From NCBI RefSeq assembly GCF_029946005.1, contig NZ_JAQSDR010000030.1, positions 62,001 through 126,000 of the forward strand: a stretch of DNA of 64,000 nt. The letters run 5' to 3'. The DNA is from Aquabacterium sp. (GTDB lineage: Bacteria > Pseudomonadota > Gammaproteobacteria > Burkholderiales > Burkholderiaceae_C). The notes beneath the pieces were generated by a model. It worked only from the letters and a program-made list of their open reading frames with translations. It was not told the origin of the DNA and did no database searches. Numbering within the stretch: position 1 is the first letter of the stretch; each line of letters begins with the position of its first letter. The position numbers were made by a program, and so were the translations under genes. Of the stretch, positions 50,333 through 59,810 are shown piece by piece.

Positions 50333-51780
50333 AACAACCCCCGAATCACCGCCAACACCTCAGCACTCTCCACATCCAGCGCCGCAATCTCATCAAGGAT
50401 CTCTGAAGGCGTGCGCAGCACCACCGCATCCCCACCCTTCGGGTTCTTGGCCGACAAGTCCCAGGTCGTCGCATCAATGGCGGTCACGTCCACCGACCAA
50501 CTCTGCGCCGAATCCCCAAACACCTTCTGCTGCACGATGAAGTCACGCATGTCATCGTCGTTCAACGGGTTGGTCTTGCCCATGTTGCGCCCCGGGTTCA
50601 ACTGGTAGAACCAGACCTTGCGTGTTGGCGCGCCCTTCTCAAAAAACAGCACCACCGTCTTCACGCCCGCGCCCTGAAAGGTACCGCCCGGGCAATCGAG
50701 CACGGTGTGCAGGTTGCAGCTTTCCAGCAGCAGCTTGCGCAGGCTCACGCTGGCGTTGTCGGTGTTGCTCAAAAAGGTGTTCTTGATCACGATGGCCGCA
50801 CGCCCACCGGCCTTGAGCGATTTGATGAAGTGCTGCATGAACAAGAAGGCGGTTTCGCCCGTCTTGATCGGGAAGTTCTGCTGCACCTCTTTGCGCTCTT
50901 TGCCACCAAAGGGCGGGTTGGCCAGGATCACGTCAAAGCGGTCCTTCTCCTGGATGTCGTTGATGTTCTCGCCCAGCGTGTTGGTGTGGACCACGTTGGG
51001 GGCCTCGATGCCGTGCAGGATCATGTTCATGATCGCGATCACATAGGCCAGGCTCTTTTTCTCTTTGCCGTAAAAGGTGCGCGTTTGCAACGTGGCCAGG
51101 TCGGCGGTGGTCTTGGCTTTGGCGCTGAGGTGGTCAAAGGCTTCGCACAAGAAGCCGGCCGAGCCGCAGGCGCCGTCGTAGATGCGCTCGCCAATTTGCG
51201 GGTCGAGCACCTTGATCATGGCGCGGATCAATGGGCGCGGGGTGTAGTATTCGCCGCCGTTGCGCCCGGCGTTGCCCATGTTCTTGATCTTGGCTTCGTA
51301 CAGGTGCGAGAGCTCGTGCTTTTCGGTCTGCGACCTGAAGCGCAGTTCGTCCATCCTGTCGATCACATCGCGCAGGTTGTAGCCGCTCTGAATCTTGTTC
51401 TTGATCTCGCTGAACACCTCACCAACCTTGTATTCGATGGTGTTGGGGCCGGTGGCGCGCTGCTTGAACGCGGCCAGGTAGGGGATGAGGCGGGTGTTGA
51501 CAAAGTCGCGCAGGTCGTCGCCCGTCATGGCGGCGTTGTGGTCGAGCTTGCCGTCTGGCGTTCTGGGTGCGGCCCAGCTTTCCCAGCGGAACACGTCGGC
51601 CAGGATGAAGCTGTAGGTTATGCCTTCCAGCGCGGCCTCTGAGGCCTTGTCATGCTCCAACGCGTCGAGGTATTTCAGGAACAGCAACCAAGAGGATTGC
51701 TCGGTGTAGTCCAGTTCGCTGGTGCAGCCTGCGTCTTTGTGCAGGATGTCGTCGATATTCTTGAAGGTCTGTTCAAACAC
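50329..51780 (-). CDS. hsdM: Type I restriction-modification methyltransferase subunit
   Basis: A 483-residue adenine methyltransferase. The SAM-binding motif is DGACGSAGF (202-210), the catalytic motif is NPPF (288-291), and the N-terminal helical bundle (FKNIDDILHKDAGCTSELDY) is the HsdM type. With HsdS it methylates adenines at the recognition site. The start is a GTG at 51778-51780 that overlaps the AbiEii toxin stop by eight bases, so M subunit synthesis follows toxin translation. Confidence 0.93.
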   Translation of the reverse strand: MFEQTFKNIDDILHKDAGCTSELDYTEQSSWLLFLKYLDALEHDKASEAALEGITYSFILADVFRWESWAAPRTPDGKLDHNAAMTGDDLRDFVNTRLIPYLAAFKQRATGPNTIEYKVGEVFSEIKNKIQSGYNLRDVIDRMDELRFRSQTEKHELSHLYEAKIKNMGNAGRNGGEYYTPRPLIRAMIKVLDPQIGERIYDGACGSAGFLCEAFDHLSAKAKTTADLATLQTRTFYGKEKKSLAYVIAIMNMILHGIEAPNVVHTNTLGENINDIQEKDRFDVILANPPFGGKERKEVQQNFPIKTGETAFLFMQHFIKSLKAGGRAAIVIKNTFLSNTDNASVSLRKLLLESCNLHTVLDCPGGTFQGAGVKTVVLFFEKGAPTRKVWFYQLNPGRNMGKTNPLNDDDMRDFIVQQKVFGDSAQSWSVDVTAIDATTWDLSAKNPKGGDAVVLRTPSEILDEIAALDVESAEVLAVIRGLL

Positions 51781-52531
51781 TGGCTTTGCCTGTTCTATTT
51801 TTTTCTGTCAATGCATCCTGAGGCATGCGTCCCAAAGCCTCCAATCTTGCCACTTCAACCTCGATCGCATCGCGAACGATCTTGAAGTAGGCCTGCATGT
51901 CCGCCACAGACGGCGGCTTGGTCAACAAAGATTCATAGCCCTCATCCAGCACGCTGATCTTGCCCGAGCACATGCGCCCCATGGCGATGTCGAATTTCGT
52001 TGGCACACCCGCCAGTTCGAAGCTGCGGTAGATGTCCAGTGGCTGAAACAGCCCGCGCTGAAGCATGACAAACATGTCCAGCCAGTCTCGTGTCTTAGAT
52101 CGATTGGCACACGCGATGCACTTGAGCCGAAAGATCTCTTCCAGACTGGCCACACGCGGCCTGTCAGCGGCACCCGCACGCAGCAACACCTTCACTTCAG
52201 GATCTGGCGCCACCAAGGTGAGCTTCACGCTGCCACCGACCACGTAGTCTTGCTGGTAGTCGAGGTAGTCCATCCCAGTGTCTTCAAACTCGGCCAAGCC
52301 GTCGGGGCTGTCGCTGGGCACAAAGTTGAACCCGCTGGCATGCGCCATGCGCTTCAAACCCTCAATGGCATGTCGGGGCAACCTAGGCGCGGGGATCATG
52401 AAGTCCAGGTCTTCACTGAGGCGGTGGTCCAGGTGCATCGACAAGGCCGTGCCGCCCACCAGCACAAAGCCACCCAAGGTGGATTGCCCTTGCAGGAAAC
52501 GCCACAAGCGCTCGGTGTCAGGCCGCAGCAT
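51773..52531 (-). CDS. AbiEii/AbiGii-type nucleotidyltransferase toxin
   Basis: A 252-residue nucleotidyltransferase-fold toxin. The GGTALS motif (26-31) and DLDF (41-44) match the AbiEii active site, and the later LKCIACANRSKTRDWLDMF is the usual second signature. AbiEii toxins are type IV-like abortive infection proteins that modify tRNA or GTP-related targets; the exact target here is unknown. It starts at ATG 52529-52531, overlapping the antitoxin by 14 bp, and its 3' end overlaps hsdM, so the pair is built into the restriction operon. Confidence 0.88.
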   Translation of the reverse strand: MLRPDTERLWRFLQGQSTLGGFVLVGGTALSMHLDHRLSEDLDFMIPAPRLPRHAIEGLKRMAHASGFNFVPSDSPDGLAEFEDTGMDYLDYQQDYVVGGSVKLTLVAPDPEVKVLLRAGAADRPRVASLEEIFRLKCIACANRSKTRDWLDMFVMLQRGLFQPLDIYRSFELAGVPTKFDIAMGRMCSGKISVLDEGYESLLTKPPSVADMQAYFKIVRDAIEVEVARLEALGRMPQDALTEKNRTGKASV

Positions 52532-53027
52532 GGCTCAAGCCCCGTTCGATGTTGGTCAGCTTTCGGCTGATGTCGACCAGGGCGCGCGATGACAAACCGA
52601 CATCGGCATCTGCGCGCATCAAGGCCCACTGCCGCTGGACAAAAGGCAGGCCATGCTCCAGCACCGCTTCCAGCACGAGGTTGAACGAGCCCTTCTTCAA
52701 AGCATTGCGCACCAGAGCTTCATCAGAGATGGCCGCATTGGACCAGGCCAGACCACGCGACGGATCAGCCAGCGACGAGCGCCTGATGGGCGCCATGGGC
52801 GCCATGGGCCCCGCAGGGTCAGGCGTGACGCCAGAGGACAAGCTCAGCGTCAAGCCGGCCGCCTGGGCCAGGGCTTGCAAGGTGCTCAGGTCAATCGTGC
52901 CGCGCTTCTTGGCGCGAGAAATCGTTTCAGGCGCGACACCAGCAGCCTGCGCCAGGTGGCCCTGATCGAGTTGCGCCGCCCGGGCGGCTTCAATGACTTG
53001 GGTCAGCAGTGATTGCTCGATTGACAT
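52518..53027 (-). CDS. Helix-turn-helix antitoxin of the AbiEii pair
   Basis: A 169-residue antitoxin. An HTH (about residues 16-55, LDQGHLAQAAGVAPETISRAKKRG) is followed by a proline- and alanine-rich linker (GPMAPMAPI) and a C-terminal helical part that should bind the toxin. The promoter has two palindromes that fit autoregulation. It is the first gene of the antitoxin-toxin-hsdM-hsdS operon. There is no Shine-Dalgarno sequence, so translation may be leaderless. ATG 53025-53027. Confidence 0.83.
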   Translation of the reverse strand: MSIEQSLLTQVIEAARAAQLDQGHLAQAAGVAPETISRAKKRGTIDLSTLQALAQAAGLTLSLSSGVTPDPAGPMAPMAPIRRSSLADPSRGLAWSNAAISDEALVRNALKKGSFNLVLEAVLEHGLPFVQRQWALMRADADVGLSSRALVDISRKLTNIERGLSHAAA

Positions 53028-53065
53028 TCAAGTCAATTTACAATCAATTGACGCCTGAGTCAATT
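53020..53065 (-). promoter_or_regulatory. Antitoxin promoter with two identical-type palindromes
   Basis: Palindrome A is ATTGAC-N6-GTCAAT (53020-53037) and palindrome B is AATTGAC-N6-GTCAATT (53046-53065), centres 27 bases apart. Between them on the minus strand lie TTGACT (-35, 53063-53058) and TAAATT (-10, 53040-53035) at 17-base spacing, seven bases from the start codon. Palindrome A covers the start codon, so binding would block transcription. Confidence 0.6.
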
Positions 53066-54947
53066 ACTCCACAGTGACCGACTTGGCTAAGTTACGCGGC
53101 TTGTCCACATCCGTCCCCTTCGCACAAGCCGTGTGATACGCCAGCAACTGCAGCGGCACCGTGTGCAAAATCGGGCTCAGCGCGCCATAGTGTTCCGGCA
53201 GCCTGATCACATGCAAGCCCGGCTCAGCCTGAATGTGCGTGTCCGAATCCGCACACACATACAGCTCACCCCCACGCGCCCTCACCTCCTGCATATTGCT
53301 CTTCAGCTTCTCCAGCAAGGTGTCGTGCGGCGCCACCACCACCACGGGCATCTCTGAAGTCACCAGCGCCAGCGGGCCATGCTTCAACTCCCCCGCCGGG
53401 TAAGCCTCGGCGTGGATGTAGCTGATTTCTTTCAGCTTCAAAGCACCTTCCAGCGCAATCGGGTAATGCAGCCCACGGCCCAGGAACAAGGCGTTGTCCT
53501 TGCGCGCAAACGACTCGGCCCACGAGATGATCTGCGGCTCCAGCGCCAGCACCGATTGCAAAGCCACGGGCAGGTGGCGCATGTCGGTCAGGTGTTTGGC
53601 TTCTTGCTCAGGGCTCAAATGGCCGCGCAACTTGGCCAGCGTCAAGGTCAGCAAGAACAAGGCGGCCAGTTGCGTGGTGAAGGCCTTGGTCGAGGCCACG
53701 CCAATTTCCACGCCCGCCCGCGTTACATACGACAACGCGCATTCGCGCACCATGGCGCTGGTGGCCACGTTGCAAATGGTCAGCGTGTGCTTCATGCCCA
53801 GGCTTTGCGCGTGCTTCAGCGCGGCCAGGGTGTCGGCCGTTTCACCTGACTGGGTGATGGTGACGACCAAAGTGCGCGCATCGGGCACGCTGTCGCGGTA
53901 GCGGTATTCGCTGGCCACTTCCACTTGCGTGGGGATCTTGGCGATCGACTCCAGCCAGTACTTGGCGGCCGAGCCTGAGTAGTAGCTGGTGCCGCAGGCC
54001 AGGATCAACACGCGGTCGATCTTGCCAAACACCTCCAGCGCCTTGTCGCCAAACAGATCGGGCGTGATGGCGACCACGCCTTCCAGCGTGTCGGCAATGG
54101 CGCGCGGCTGCTCGAAGATTTCCTTCTGCATGTAGTGCCGGTAAGGGCCCAGCTCGACCGCACCGCTGTGCACGGTCACCGTTCGCACGGGGCGCTCGGC
54201 GGCATCCACGCGTTGGTGTTCGGTGGCGCCAGCGGCGCGGTTCTCGATCCAATGGCGGCCGGGCTGCAGGTCAACCACGTCGCCTTCTTCCAGGTACACG
54301 ATCTGGTCGGTCACGCCGGCCAGGGCCATGGCGTCACTGGCCAAAAAGCGTTCAGTGGCATCCACGCCGCCCACGCCCAAGATGAGCGGCGAGCCTTGGC
54401 GGGCACCGACCACGCGCTGGGGTTCGTCGCTGCAAAACACGGCAATCGCGTAAGCACCGGTCAGGCGCAGCGTGGCGGCTTTGACGGCGGCAAACAGGTC
54501 GCCGTCGTACAGGTGGTCCACCAGGTGGCTGATGACTTCGGTGTCAGTCTGGCTGAGGAACTCGTAGCCCTTGGCTTGCAGCTCGGCGCGCAGGGCCTCG
54601 TGGTTCTCGATGATGCCGTTGTGCACCAGGGCGATGTGGCCGGGCTTGGTCTTGGCCGCATCTTTGCCGGTGCCGTGCGAGAAGTGCGGGTGGGCGTTGT
54701 GCACGGCGGGCGCGCCGTGCGTGGCCCAGCGGGTGTGGGCGATGCCCAGGGTGCTGTTGATGCCGTCGGCCTGGATCAGGGCGCCCAGCTCGGACACCCG
54801 CTCGGTGCTGCGCGAGCGGCGCAGTTGCGAGTCTTGCAGCACGGCCACGCCGCAGGAGTCATAGCCTCGGTATTCAAGCCGCTTGAGGCCCTCAACCAAA
54901 ACCGGGGTGATGTTGCGCGATCCAACGGCGCCGACGATTCCGCACAT
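53064..54947 (-). CDS. glmS: Glutamine-fructose-6-phosphate aminotransferase
   Basis: A 627-residue enzyme making glucosamine 6-phosphate from fructose 6-phosphate and glutamine, the first step of cell-wall amino sugar supply. The N-terminal MCGIVGAVG has the catalytic cysteine at residue 2; two SIS domains follow ([51 protein letters not shown]) and the C-terminus is [11 protein letters not shown]. The ATG at 54945-54947 follows AGGGAG. It is separated from glmU by lrp and the J-domain gene. The antitoxin promoter begins right at the glmS stop. Confidence 0.95.
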   Translation of the reverse strand: MCGIVGAVGSRNITPVLVEGLKRLEYRGYDSCGVAVLQDSQLRRSRSTERVSELGALIQADGINSTLGIAHTRWATHGAPAVHNAHPHFSHGTGKDAAKTKPGHIALVHNGIIENHEALRAELQAKGYEFLSQTDTEVISHLVDHLYDGDLFAAVKAATLRLTGAYAIAVFCSDEPQRVVGARQGSPLILGVGGVDATERFLASDAMALAGVTDQIVYLEEGDVVDLQPGRHWIENRAAGATEHQRVDAAERPVRTVTVHSGAVELGPYRHYMQKEIFEQPRAIADTLEGVVAITPDLFGDKALEVFGKIDRVLILACGTSYYSGSAAKYWLESIAKIPTQVEVASEYRYRDSVPDARTLVVTITQSGETADTLAALKHAQSLGMKHTLTICNVATSAMVRECALSYVTRAGVEIGVASTKAFTTQLAALFLLTLTLAKLRGHLSPEQEAKHLTDMRHLPVALQSVLALEPQIISWAESFARKDNALFLGRGLHYPIALEGALKLKEISYIHAEAYPAGELKHGPLALVTSEMPVVVVAPHDTLLEKLKSNMQEVRARGGELYVCADSDTHIQAEPGLHVIRLPEHYGALSPILHTVPLQLLAYHTACAKGTDVDKPRNLAKSVTVE

Positions 54948-55116
54948 GCTGATGCTCCCTGAGGCCACGTGGGCCAATCCAACAGAAGAGGTCGATGCTA
55001 TGGCTTACATAATGAAATGTTGTTTTGTTTTAAATCATTTTTTGGTAATTTATTCCGCCGCAAGCGCATTAAAAAATCATCATGCAAATATCACCATGAA
55101 TTTGCAATAATCTTTC
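54948..55116. promoter_or_regulatory. AT-rich divergent region, glmS and lrp promoters
   Basis: About 170 bases unusually rich in A and T for this window, between glmS and lrp. Near the lrp gene, TGC-AATAAT (55103-55111) is an extended -10 element ending five bases before the lrp ATG. No Shine-Dalgarno sequence precedes that ATG. Long T and A runs (55025-55060) suggest bending or UP elements. No -35 box is convincing for lrp. Confidence 0.4.
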
Positions 55117-55620
55117 ATGCTCAACGCTCCCCCCTCATCGACGATCGACGCCACCGATCTGCAATTGCTGGCCCTGTTGCAGAAAGACGCCACCCTGTCC
55201 AACCAGGCCCTGGCCGACTTGGTGAAGGTGTCGCCCGCCACCTGCCACCGCCGCGTCAAGCGCCTGTGGGATGCCGGCCTGATCGAAAAGCAGGTGGCAG
55301 TGCTGTCACCAGAGCGCTTGGCCGAGGCACTGGGCTGGGGCCTGTCGGTGCTGGTGGAGGTGACGCTGGATCAGCAAACGCAAGAAGCGCTGGACGCTTT
55401 CGAGGCCAAGGCCGTGGCCGATGACCGCGTGCAGCAATGCTGGCGCGTGTCCCCGGGGCCAGACTTTGTGCTGGTGATTCAGGTGGCCGACATGCCCAGC
55501 TACCAGGATCTGGCCCGGCAGCTGTTCACCGAAGACAGCCAGGTGCGCAATGTGCGCGCGTTCTTCGCGGTCAAGCGCGCCAAGTTCGGCACCGCCCTGC
55601 CCTTGCCGCCCACCGCCTGA
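55117..55620 (+). CDS. Lrp/AsnC-family regulator
   Basis: A 167-residue regulator. The N-terminal HTH (TDLQLLALLQKDATLSNQALADLVKVSPATCHRRVKRLWDAGLI) is followed by the RAM effector domain (SVLVEVTL, VSPGPDFVLVIQVADMPSY) that senses amino acids. Lrp-type proteins form octamers or hexadecamers and control amino-acid metabolism. It is divergent from glmS and convergent with the J-domain gene. The target is unknown. ATG 55117 with no Shine-Dalgarno sequence. Confidence 0.88.
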   Translation: MLNAPPSSTIDATDLQLLALLQKDATLSNQALADLVKVSPATCHRRVKRLWDAGLIEKQVAVLSPERLAEALGWGLSVLVEVTLDQQTQEALDAFEAKAVADDRVQQCWRVSPGPDFVLVIQVADMPSYQDLARQLFTEDSQVRNVRAFFAVKRAKFGTALPLPPTA

Positions 55621-55640
55621 GGCGAGCGAATCAAGCGCGT

Positions 55641-56543
55641 TCAGCGCTTGGGCTGTTCCAGGGCCAGCGGGTCGATCAGTTGCCGCTCCTGCCGCAGGTT
55701 CAACGGCTTGCCATCCAGCGGGTGGTGCGTGCTGGCCACCTGGCGAGAGAACGAGCCCTTGGCCGGCTGCAACTCGCCCAGGCTGGGCAAGATGGCCATC
55801 AATTGCTCGTCAGACAATTTGGACAGCTCGGTCACCGTGGGTTGGCGCTCAAAGCTGGGGAGTGGGGGCTGCGGCCTGCTGGGTGGCATGCCTTGCTCGG
55901 CAGCCAGCACCTCTTCAGGGGTCTCGGCCACCCTGGAAGCATTGGTCACGGCAGGGTCCGCAGGCGCCAGCCCAGGAGCGGCATCGGGCACTCCGGCCAG
56001 TTGATCCTGATCCAGGGTGCGCGAAGGCGGGAAGGTGGCGTATTGGTCAGACAAGGCCTTGTCCATCTGGTGCCGGGTCACCACACCCCAAGCCACCCAG
56101 ATGGCCGACAGCAACAGCACCGCCCCCAAGATCATGGCCGCGTACTTGCGATTGGGCGTCAAGGGCCAAAGCGGCGTCGGCCCGGCAGGCTTGGGCGTCA
56201 TCCAGTCAATGTCAACCCGGGTTTCTGAAAAACCATGGTCACTGTCAGCCACCTCCATGGACTTGCCGCTGCCGGCAGATTTGGACGGGCGCTGCGCCTT
56301 GCCTGGCCCATTGACCTGCTCCTTGGCCGCCAGCATGGCATCGTATTCGGCACGCAGTTCGGGGTTGATCAGCACTTCGTAGGCGGCGTTGATGGCCACC
56401 ATCTGGTCGTGCATCTGATCATCACGCCCCATGGTGCCACCCTGGCGATCAGGGTGGCGCTTGCCAGCGAGTGCCCGATAGGCTGCCCGGATGACCTCGG
56501 TGGGCGCATCCGAGGTGACTTTCAAGCAGTCGTAATGGTTCAC
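55641..56543 (-). CDS. Membrane-anchored J-domain protein
   Basis: A 300-residue protein. The J domain (residues about 3-70) has the HPD motif at 30-32 (GKRHPDRQGG); a linker is followed by a transmembrane helix (about residues 134-156, YAAMILGAVLLLSAIWVAWG) and a proline-rich C-terminal tail. J domains stimulate DnaK-type ATPases, and membrane-anchored forms recruit the chaperone to the membrane. A GTG at 56541-56543 gives MNHYDCLKV, typical of J-domain starts, so it is preferred over the TTG at 56559-56561. It is convergent with lrp. Confidence 0.8.
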   Translation of the reverse strand: MNHYDCLKVTSDAPTEVIRAAYRALAGKRHPDRQGGTMGRDDQMHDQMVAINAAYEVLINPELRAEYDAMLAAKEQVNGPGKAQRPSKSAGSGKSMEVADSDHGFSETRVDIDWMTPKPAGPTPLWPLTPNRKYAAMILGAVLLLSAIWVAWGVVTRHQMDKALSDQYATFPPSRTLDQDQLAGVPDAAPGLAPADPAVTNASRVAETPEEVLAAEQGMPPSRPQPPLPSFERQPTVTELSKLSDEQLMAILPSLGELQPAKGSFSRQVASTHHPLDGKPLNLRQERQLIDPLALEQPKR

Positions 56544-56641
56544 GGCCAAGCAGTCCTGCAATGGAGGGGATGTAATGTCATCATGTTACCGACAGCCCCG
56601 CCCCCGCGCCCGGAGTGGAAGGGGGGGGTTTGCGATATTTT

Positions 56642-58036
56642 TCAGCGTTTGATCTTTTCCGGACGCTGCCAGCCCGCCAAGGACACCTGTTTTGCACGCG
56701 CCACGGTGAGCTGGCCGGCAGGCGCATCCTTGCCCAAGGTGCTGCCACCACCAATGGTGGCGCCGTCGCCCACGCTGATGGGCGCCACCAGCACGCAGTT
56801 GGAGCCCACTTGCACATCATTGCCGATCACGGTGCGGTGCTTGTTGGCGCCATCGTAGTTGGCGGTGATGCTGCCCGCCCCGTAGTTGACGCGTTCGCCC
56901 ACGGTGGCATCACCCAGGTAGGCCAGGTGGTTGGCTTTGGAGCCACGGCCCAGGGTTGAATTCTTGACCTCGACAAAGTTGCCGATGTGGACCTCGGGGC
57001 CCAGTTGCGCGCCGGGGCGCAGGCGTGCAAAAGGCCCAATGACCGAGCCCTCGCCCACCGACACACCCAGGGTGTCCCCATCGATGTGCGTAAAAGGTTG
57101 GATGAGCACGCCCGCGCCCAGCATGGCGTTGCGGATCACGCAATTGGCACCAATCTGAACGCGGTCGCCCAGGCTCACCGTGCCTTCGAACAAGCAGTTG
57201 ACATCGATGTCCACGTCTTGCCCGCATTGCAGCGTGCCACGCAGATCGAAGCGGGCCGGGTCGGCCAGACGCACGCCTTGCTCCATCAGGCGCTCGGCTT
57301 GCACACGCTGGTGGCGGCGCTCCAGCTCGGCCAGTTGCAAGGGGCTATTGACGCCCAACACCTCGACCTCGTCGCGCGGCTGCGCGGCCACCACGGTCAC
57401 ACCATCCAGTTGGGCCAGCGACACCACATCAGTCAGGTAGTACTCGCCTTGCGCGTTCTGGTTGGTCAGCTTGGACAGCCAGCGCTTGAGCTGGGCGGTG
57501 GGCGCGGCCATCACACCGGTGTAGACCTCGGTGATGGCGCGTTGCGCTTCGGTGGCATCTTTGTGCTCGACGATCGCCAACACCTTCTGGCCCGAGGCAT
57601 CGCGCACGATGCGGCCATAGCCCGTGGGATCGGGAAGGTGGATGGTCAGCAAGGCCAGCTTGTCGCCACTACAGGCCTCGACCAGCGCGCGCGCGGTGGC
57701 GGCTTCGATCAGGGGGGTATCGCCATTCAGGATCAGGGTGGTGCCTTCATCGGGCAGCACGGGCACGGCTTGTTGCACGGCGTGGCCGGTGCCCAGTTGC
57801 GGCTCTTGCCGCACGAAACTGAGGGGCAGGCTGGTGAAGGCCTGGCGCATGGTGGCCTCAACCTGATCGGCGCCATGCCCGGTGATCACGATTTGCTGCG
57901 CCGCCGACAAGCTCGACGTGGTGCTGATGACGTGGGACAACATGGGGCGACCGGCGATCTTGTGCAGCACCTTGGGGTGGGCCGACTTCATGCGGGTGCC
58001 CTTGCCGGCAGCCATGATGACAATGGAAAGCGACAT
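56642..58036 (-). CDS. glmU: Bifunctional GlmU uridyltransferase/acetyltransferase
   Basis: A 464-residue enzyme making UDP-N-acetylglucosamine. The N-terminal pyrophosphorylase domain has [21 protein letters not shown], and ILNGDTPLI lies in the active site; the C-terminal left-handed beta-helix ([40 protein letters not shown]) carries the acetyltransferase site. It acts after GlmS and GlmM in the same pathway; glmS is nearby on the same strand. A J-domain gene follows. ATG 58034-58036. Confidence 0.95.
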   Translation of the reverse strand: MSLSIVIMAAGKGTRMKSAHPKVLHKIAGRPMLSHVISTTSSLSAAQQIVITGHGADQVEATMRQAFTSLPLSFVRQEPQLGTGHAVQQAVPVLPDEGTTLILNGDTPLIEAATARALVEACSGDKLALLTIHLPDPTGYGRIVRDASGQKVLAIVEHKDATEAQRAITEVYTGVMAAPTAQLKRWLSKLTNQNAQGEYYLTDVVSLAQLDGVTVVAAQPRDEVEVLGVNSPLQLAELERRHQRVQAERLMEQGVRLADPARFDLRGTLQCGQDVDIDVNCLFEGTVSLGDRVQIGANCVIRNAMLGAGVLIQPFTHIDGDTLGVSVGEGSVIGPFARLRPGAQLGPEVHIGNFVEVKNSTLGRGSKANHLAYLGDATVGERVNYGAGSITANYDGANKHRTVIGNDVQVGSNCVLVAPISVGDGATIGGGSTLGKDAPAGQLTVARAKQVSLAGWQRPEKIKR

Positions 58037-58061
58037 GGGGATCCTGTGGGACTGGTGACGA

Positions 58062-58721
58062 CTACTTCTGGGATTCGGCGTCTTTGGGTTTCAATGGAAT
58101 GGACACGATGCGCGGGCTGATGGCCGGCAACGGGAAGTCCTTGAGCGCGGCCGCGAACATGGGCGCCATCAGGCGCTCGTCCCAGCCACCATTTTGCTGG
58201 CGCACAGCGTGGGTTTCGTACAAGACCTTGGCGGTTTTCTTGTCGCGGATCAGCAGATCGACCTGCATCTCGCTCATGGGCGGCTCCAGCGACAGGCCGA
58301 GGCCAAAACCAAAGCGGCTGCCACCGCCGTACCAACTGCCAAAGCCCACGCGGCCATAGGGACCGTAAGGGCCCCAACGGTCGCGCCAAGGGCTTTGGTA
58401 CAGGCGTGACTGCATGGCCACCTGCACCATCACGTCGGCCGACTCGGGCCTGGCAGCGAGCGTGAAGCCCGCCGTGGCCAGAGCGGGGGCTGCGGCCGCC
58501 TCAACATTGGCTTGCAAGGGTGCATCGACCTGCTGCGAGGGCAGGCGCTCGAATGCGTAAGTGGTGGCCGAAGGCTTGCGCTCGGTGGGCCAGTTGCCAA
58601 AGCTGGAGACCTCGCTGGTCACCGAATGCAGGGCCGCGCAACCGCTGAGCACGACGGCACCGGCCACCAACAGTGCGGCGGCCACGCTCCTCATCCAGCG
58701 ACGCGGGGTGTGGTCAATCAT
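58062..58721 (-). CDS. DUF4136 lipoprotein
   Basis: A 219-residue lipoprotein with the signal [21 protein letters not shown] and a mature part matching DUF4136 ([40 protein letters not shown], a glycine/tyrosine-rich [20 protein letters not shown], and [18 protein letters not shown]). The role is unknown; many members are outer-membrane. Its start overlaps the ttcA stop by eight bases, so it is translated after ttcA, and glmU follows 25 bases after its own stop. Confidence 0.82.
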   Translation of the reverse strand: MIDHTPRRWMRSVAAALLVAGAVVLSGCAALHSVTSEVSSFGNWPTERKPSATTYAFERLPSQQVDAPLQANVEAAAAPALATAGFTLAARPESADVMVQVAMQSRLYQSPWRDRWGPYGPYGRVGFGSWYGGGSRFGFGLGLSLEPPMSEMQVDLLIRDKKTAKVLYETHAVRQQNGGWDERLMAPMFAAALKDFPLPAISPRIVSIPLKPKDAESQK

Positions 58722-59682
58722 CTTGGGCTCGAATGCTCACGATGGAGATCTTGGATTCGCCCACCGGGCCGCAACTTTCTTCTTCGTCAAAGGCGATGTC
58801 GCCGCCCACCACGGGCTGGCCAGCGGCCTGGATGGTGGTGAAGGGGTAGAGGCTGCGGTCCATCAGGTGCGAGGGCACGATGTTGGACAAGGCCGTGAAC
58901 ATGTTGTCCACGCGACCGGGGAATTTGCGGTCCCACTCGTTGATCATTTCGCGCATTTGCTGGCGTTGCAGGCCATCCTGGCTGCCGCACAGGTTGCAGG
59001 GAATGATGGGGAACTGACGGTGTTCTGCATAAGTGGCCAAGTCCTTCTCGGCACAGTAGGCCATGGGGCGAATGACCACATGATCGCCGTTGTCTGTGAC
59101 AAGTTTGGGGGGCATGCCCTTGAGCTTGGAGCCGAAGAACATGTTCATGAACAGGGTCTGCAGCATGTCGTCGCGGTGGTGGCCCAGGGCGATCTTGGTG
59201 CAGCACAGCTCGGACGCCACGCGGTACAAGATGCCCCGGCGCAGGCGCGAGCACAGGCTGCAGGTGGTCTTGCCCTCGGGAATCACGCGTTTGACGACGC
59301 TGTAGGTGTCCTGCTCCTCAATGCGAAAAGGCACGCCCACTTTCTTCAAATATTCGGGCAGCACATGCTCCGGAAAACCGGGCTGCTTCTGGTCCAGGTT
59401 GACGGCCACCAGCTCGAACGCCACCGGGGCGCGCTTTTGCAGGTTCATCAGCACATCGAGCATGGCGTAGCTGTCTTTACCGCCCGACATGCAGACCATG
59501 ACCTTGTCGCCGCCTTCGATCATGTTGAAGTCGGTGATGGCCTGGCCGACCTGGCGGTGCAGGCGCTTGGAGAGCTTTTGCGACTCGAAAGCCTGCTTCT
59601 TGGCTTTGGCGTCTTCGGCCTTGGCTTCGTCGGTACGGTGCAGGAATTCGGGCGGGTTTGGGGAGAGTACGGCGGCGTTCAT
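58714..59682 (-). CDS. ttcA: tRNA 2-thiocytidine biosynthesis protein TtcA
   Basis: A 322-residue PP-loop enzyme that makes 2-thiocytidine at tRNA position 32 using an iron-sulfur cluster. The PP-loop is SGGKDS (66-71); the cysteines C141 and C144 (TTCSLCSRL) and C229 and C232 (PCNLCGS) are the cluster ligands. The ATG at 59680-59682 gives the usual start. It is first of a leftward set with the DUF4136 lipoprotein and glmU. A fragment of this gene, with a 90-bp internal deletion, is found at 61114-61159. Confidence 0.94.
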   Translation of the reverse strand: MNAAVLSPNPPEFLHRTDEAKAEDAKAKKQAFESQKLSKRLHRQVGQAITDFNMIEGGDKVMVCMSGGKDSYAMLDVLMNLQKRAPVAFELVAVNLDQKQPGFPEHVLPEYLKKVGVPFRIEEQDTYSVVKRVIPEGKTTCSLCSRLRRGILYRVASELCCTKIALGHHRDDMLQTLFMNMFFGSKLKGMPPKLVTDNGDHVVIRPMAYCAEKDLATYAEHRQFPIIPCNLCGSQDGLQRQQMREMINEWDRKFPGRVDNMFTALSNIVPSHLMDRSLYPFTTIQAAGQPVVGGDIAFDEEESCGPVGESKISIVSIRAQDD

Positions 59683-59736
59683 CCCGCGATTTTCGCCGAT
59701 CTGGCGTGATCTGGCCAATCGTGGCTGAAATCGCCG

Positions 59737-59756
59737 GATGAATACCCGCATTCATC
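59737..59756. promoter_or_regulatory. Inverted repeat between ttcA and the first HAF gene
   Basis: GATGAAT (59737-59743) and ATTCATC (59750-59756) are perfect seven-base arms with a six-base spacer, in the divergent region between ttcA and the first HAF gene. Possible operator or chance; no regulator is nearby. Confidence 0.3.
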
Positions 59757-59810
59757 ATTTAACGAGGCGCAACTACAGTGACGAACATCACATGAATATG
59801 GGAGCATCCA

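Noticed and set aside
53000-53070. Tn7 end at the glmS 3' junction
   Set aside because: The position is right but no TGTGGG-type end, repeated TnsB sites or target duplication could be seen, and no tns genes are present.
54948-55116. glmS ribozyme or riboswitch upstream of glmS
   Set aside because: That ribozyme is a Gram-positive feature and no pseudoknot-forming core can be traced in this AT-rich leader.
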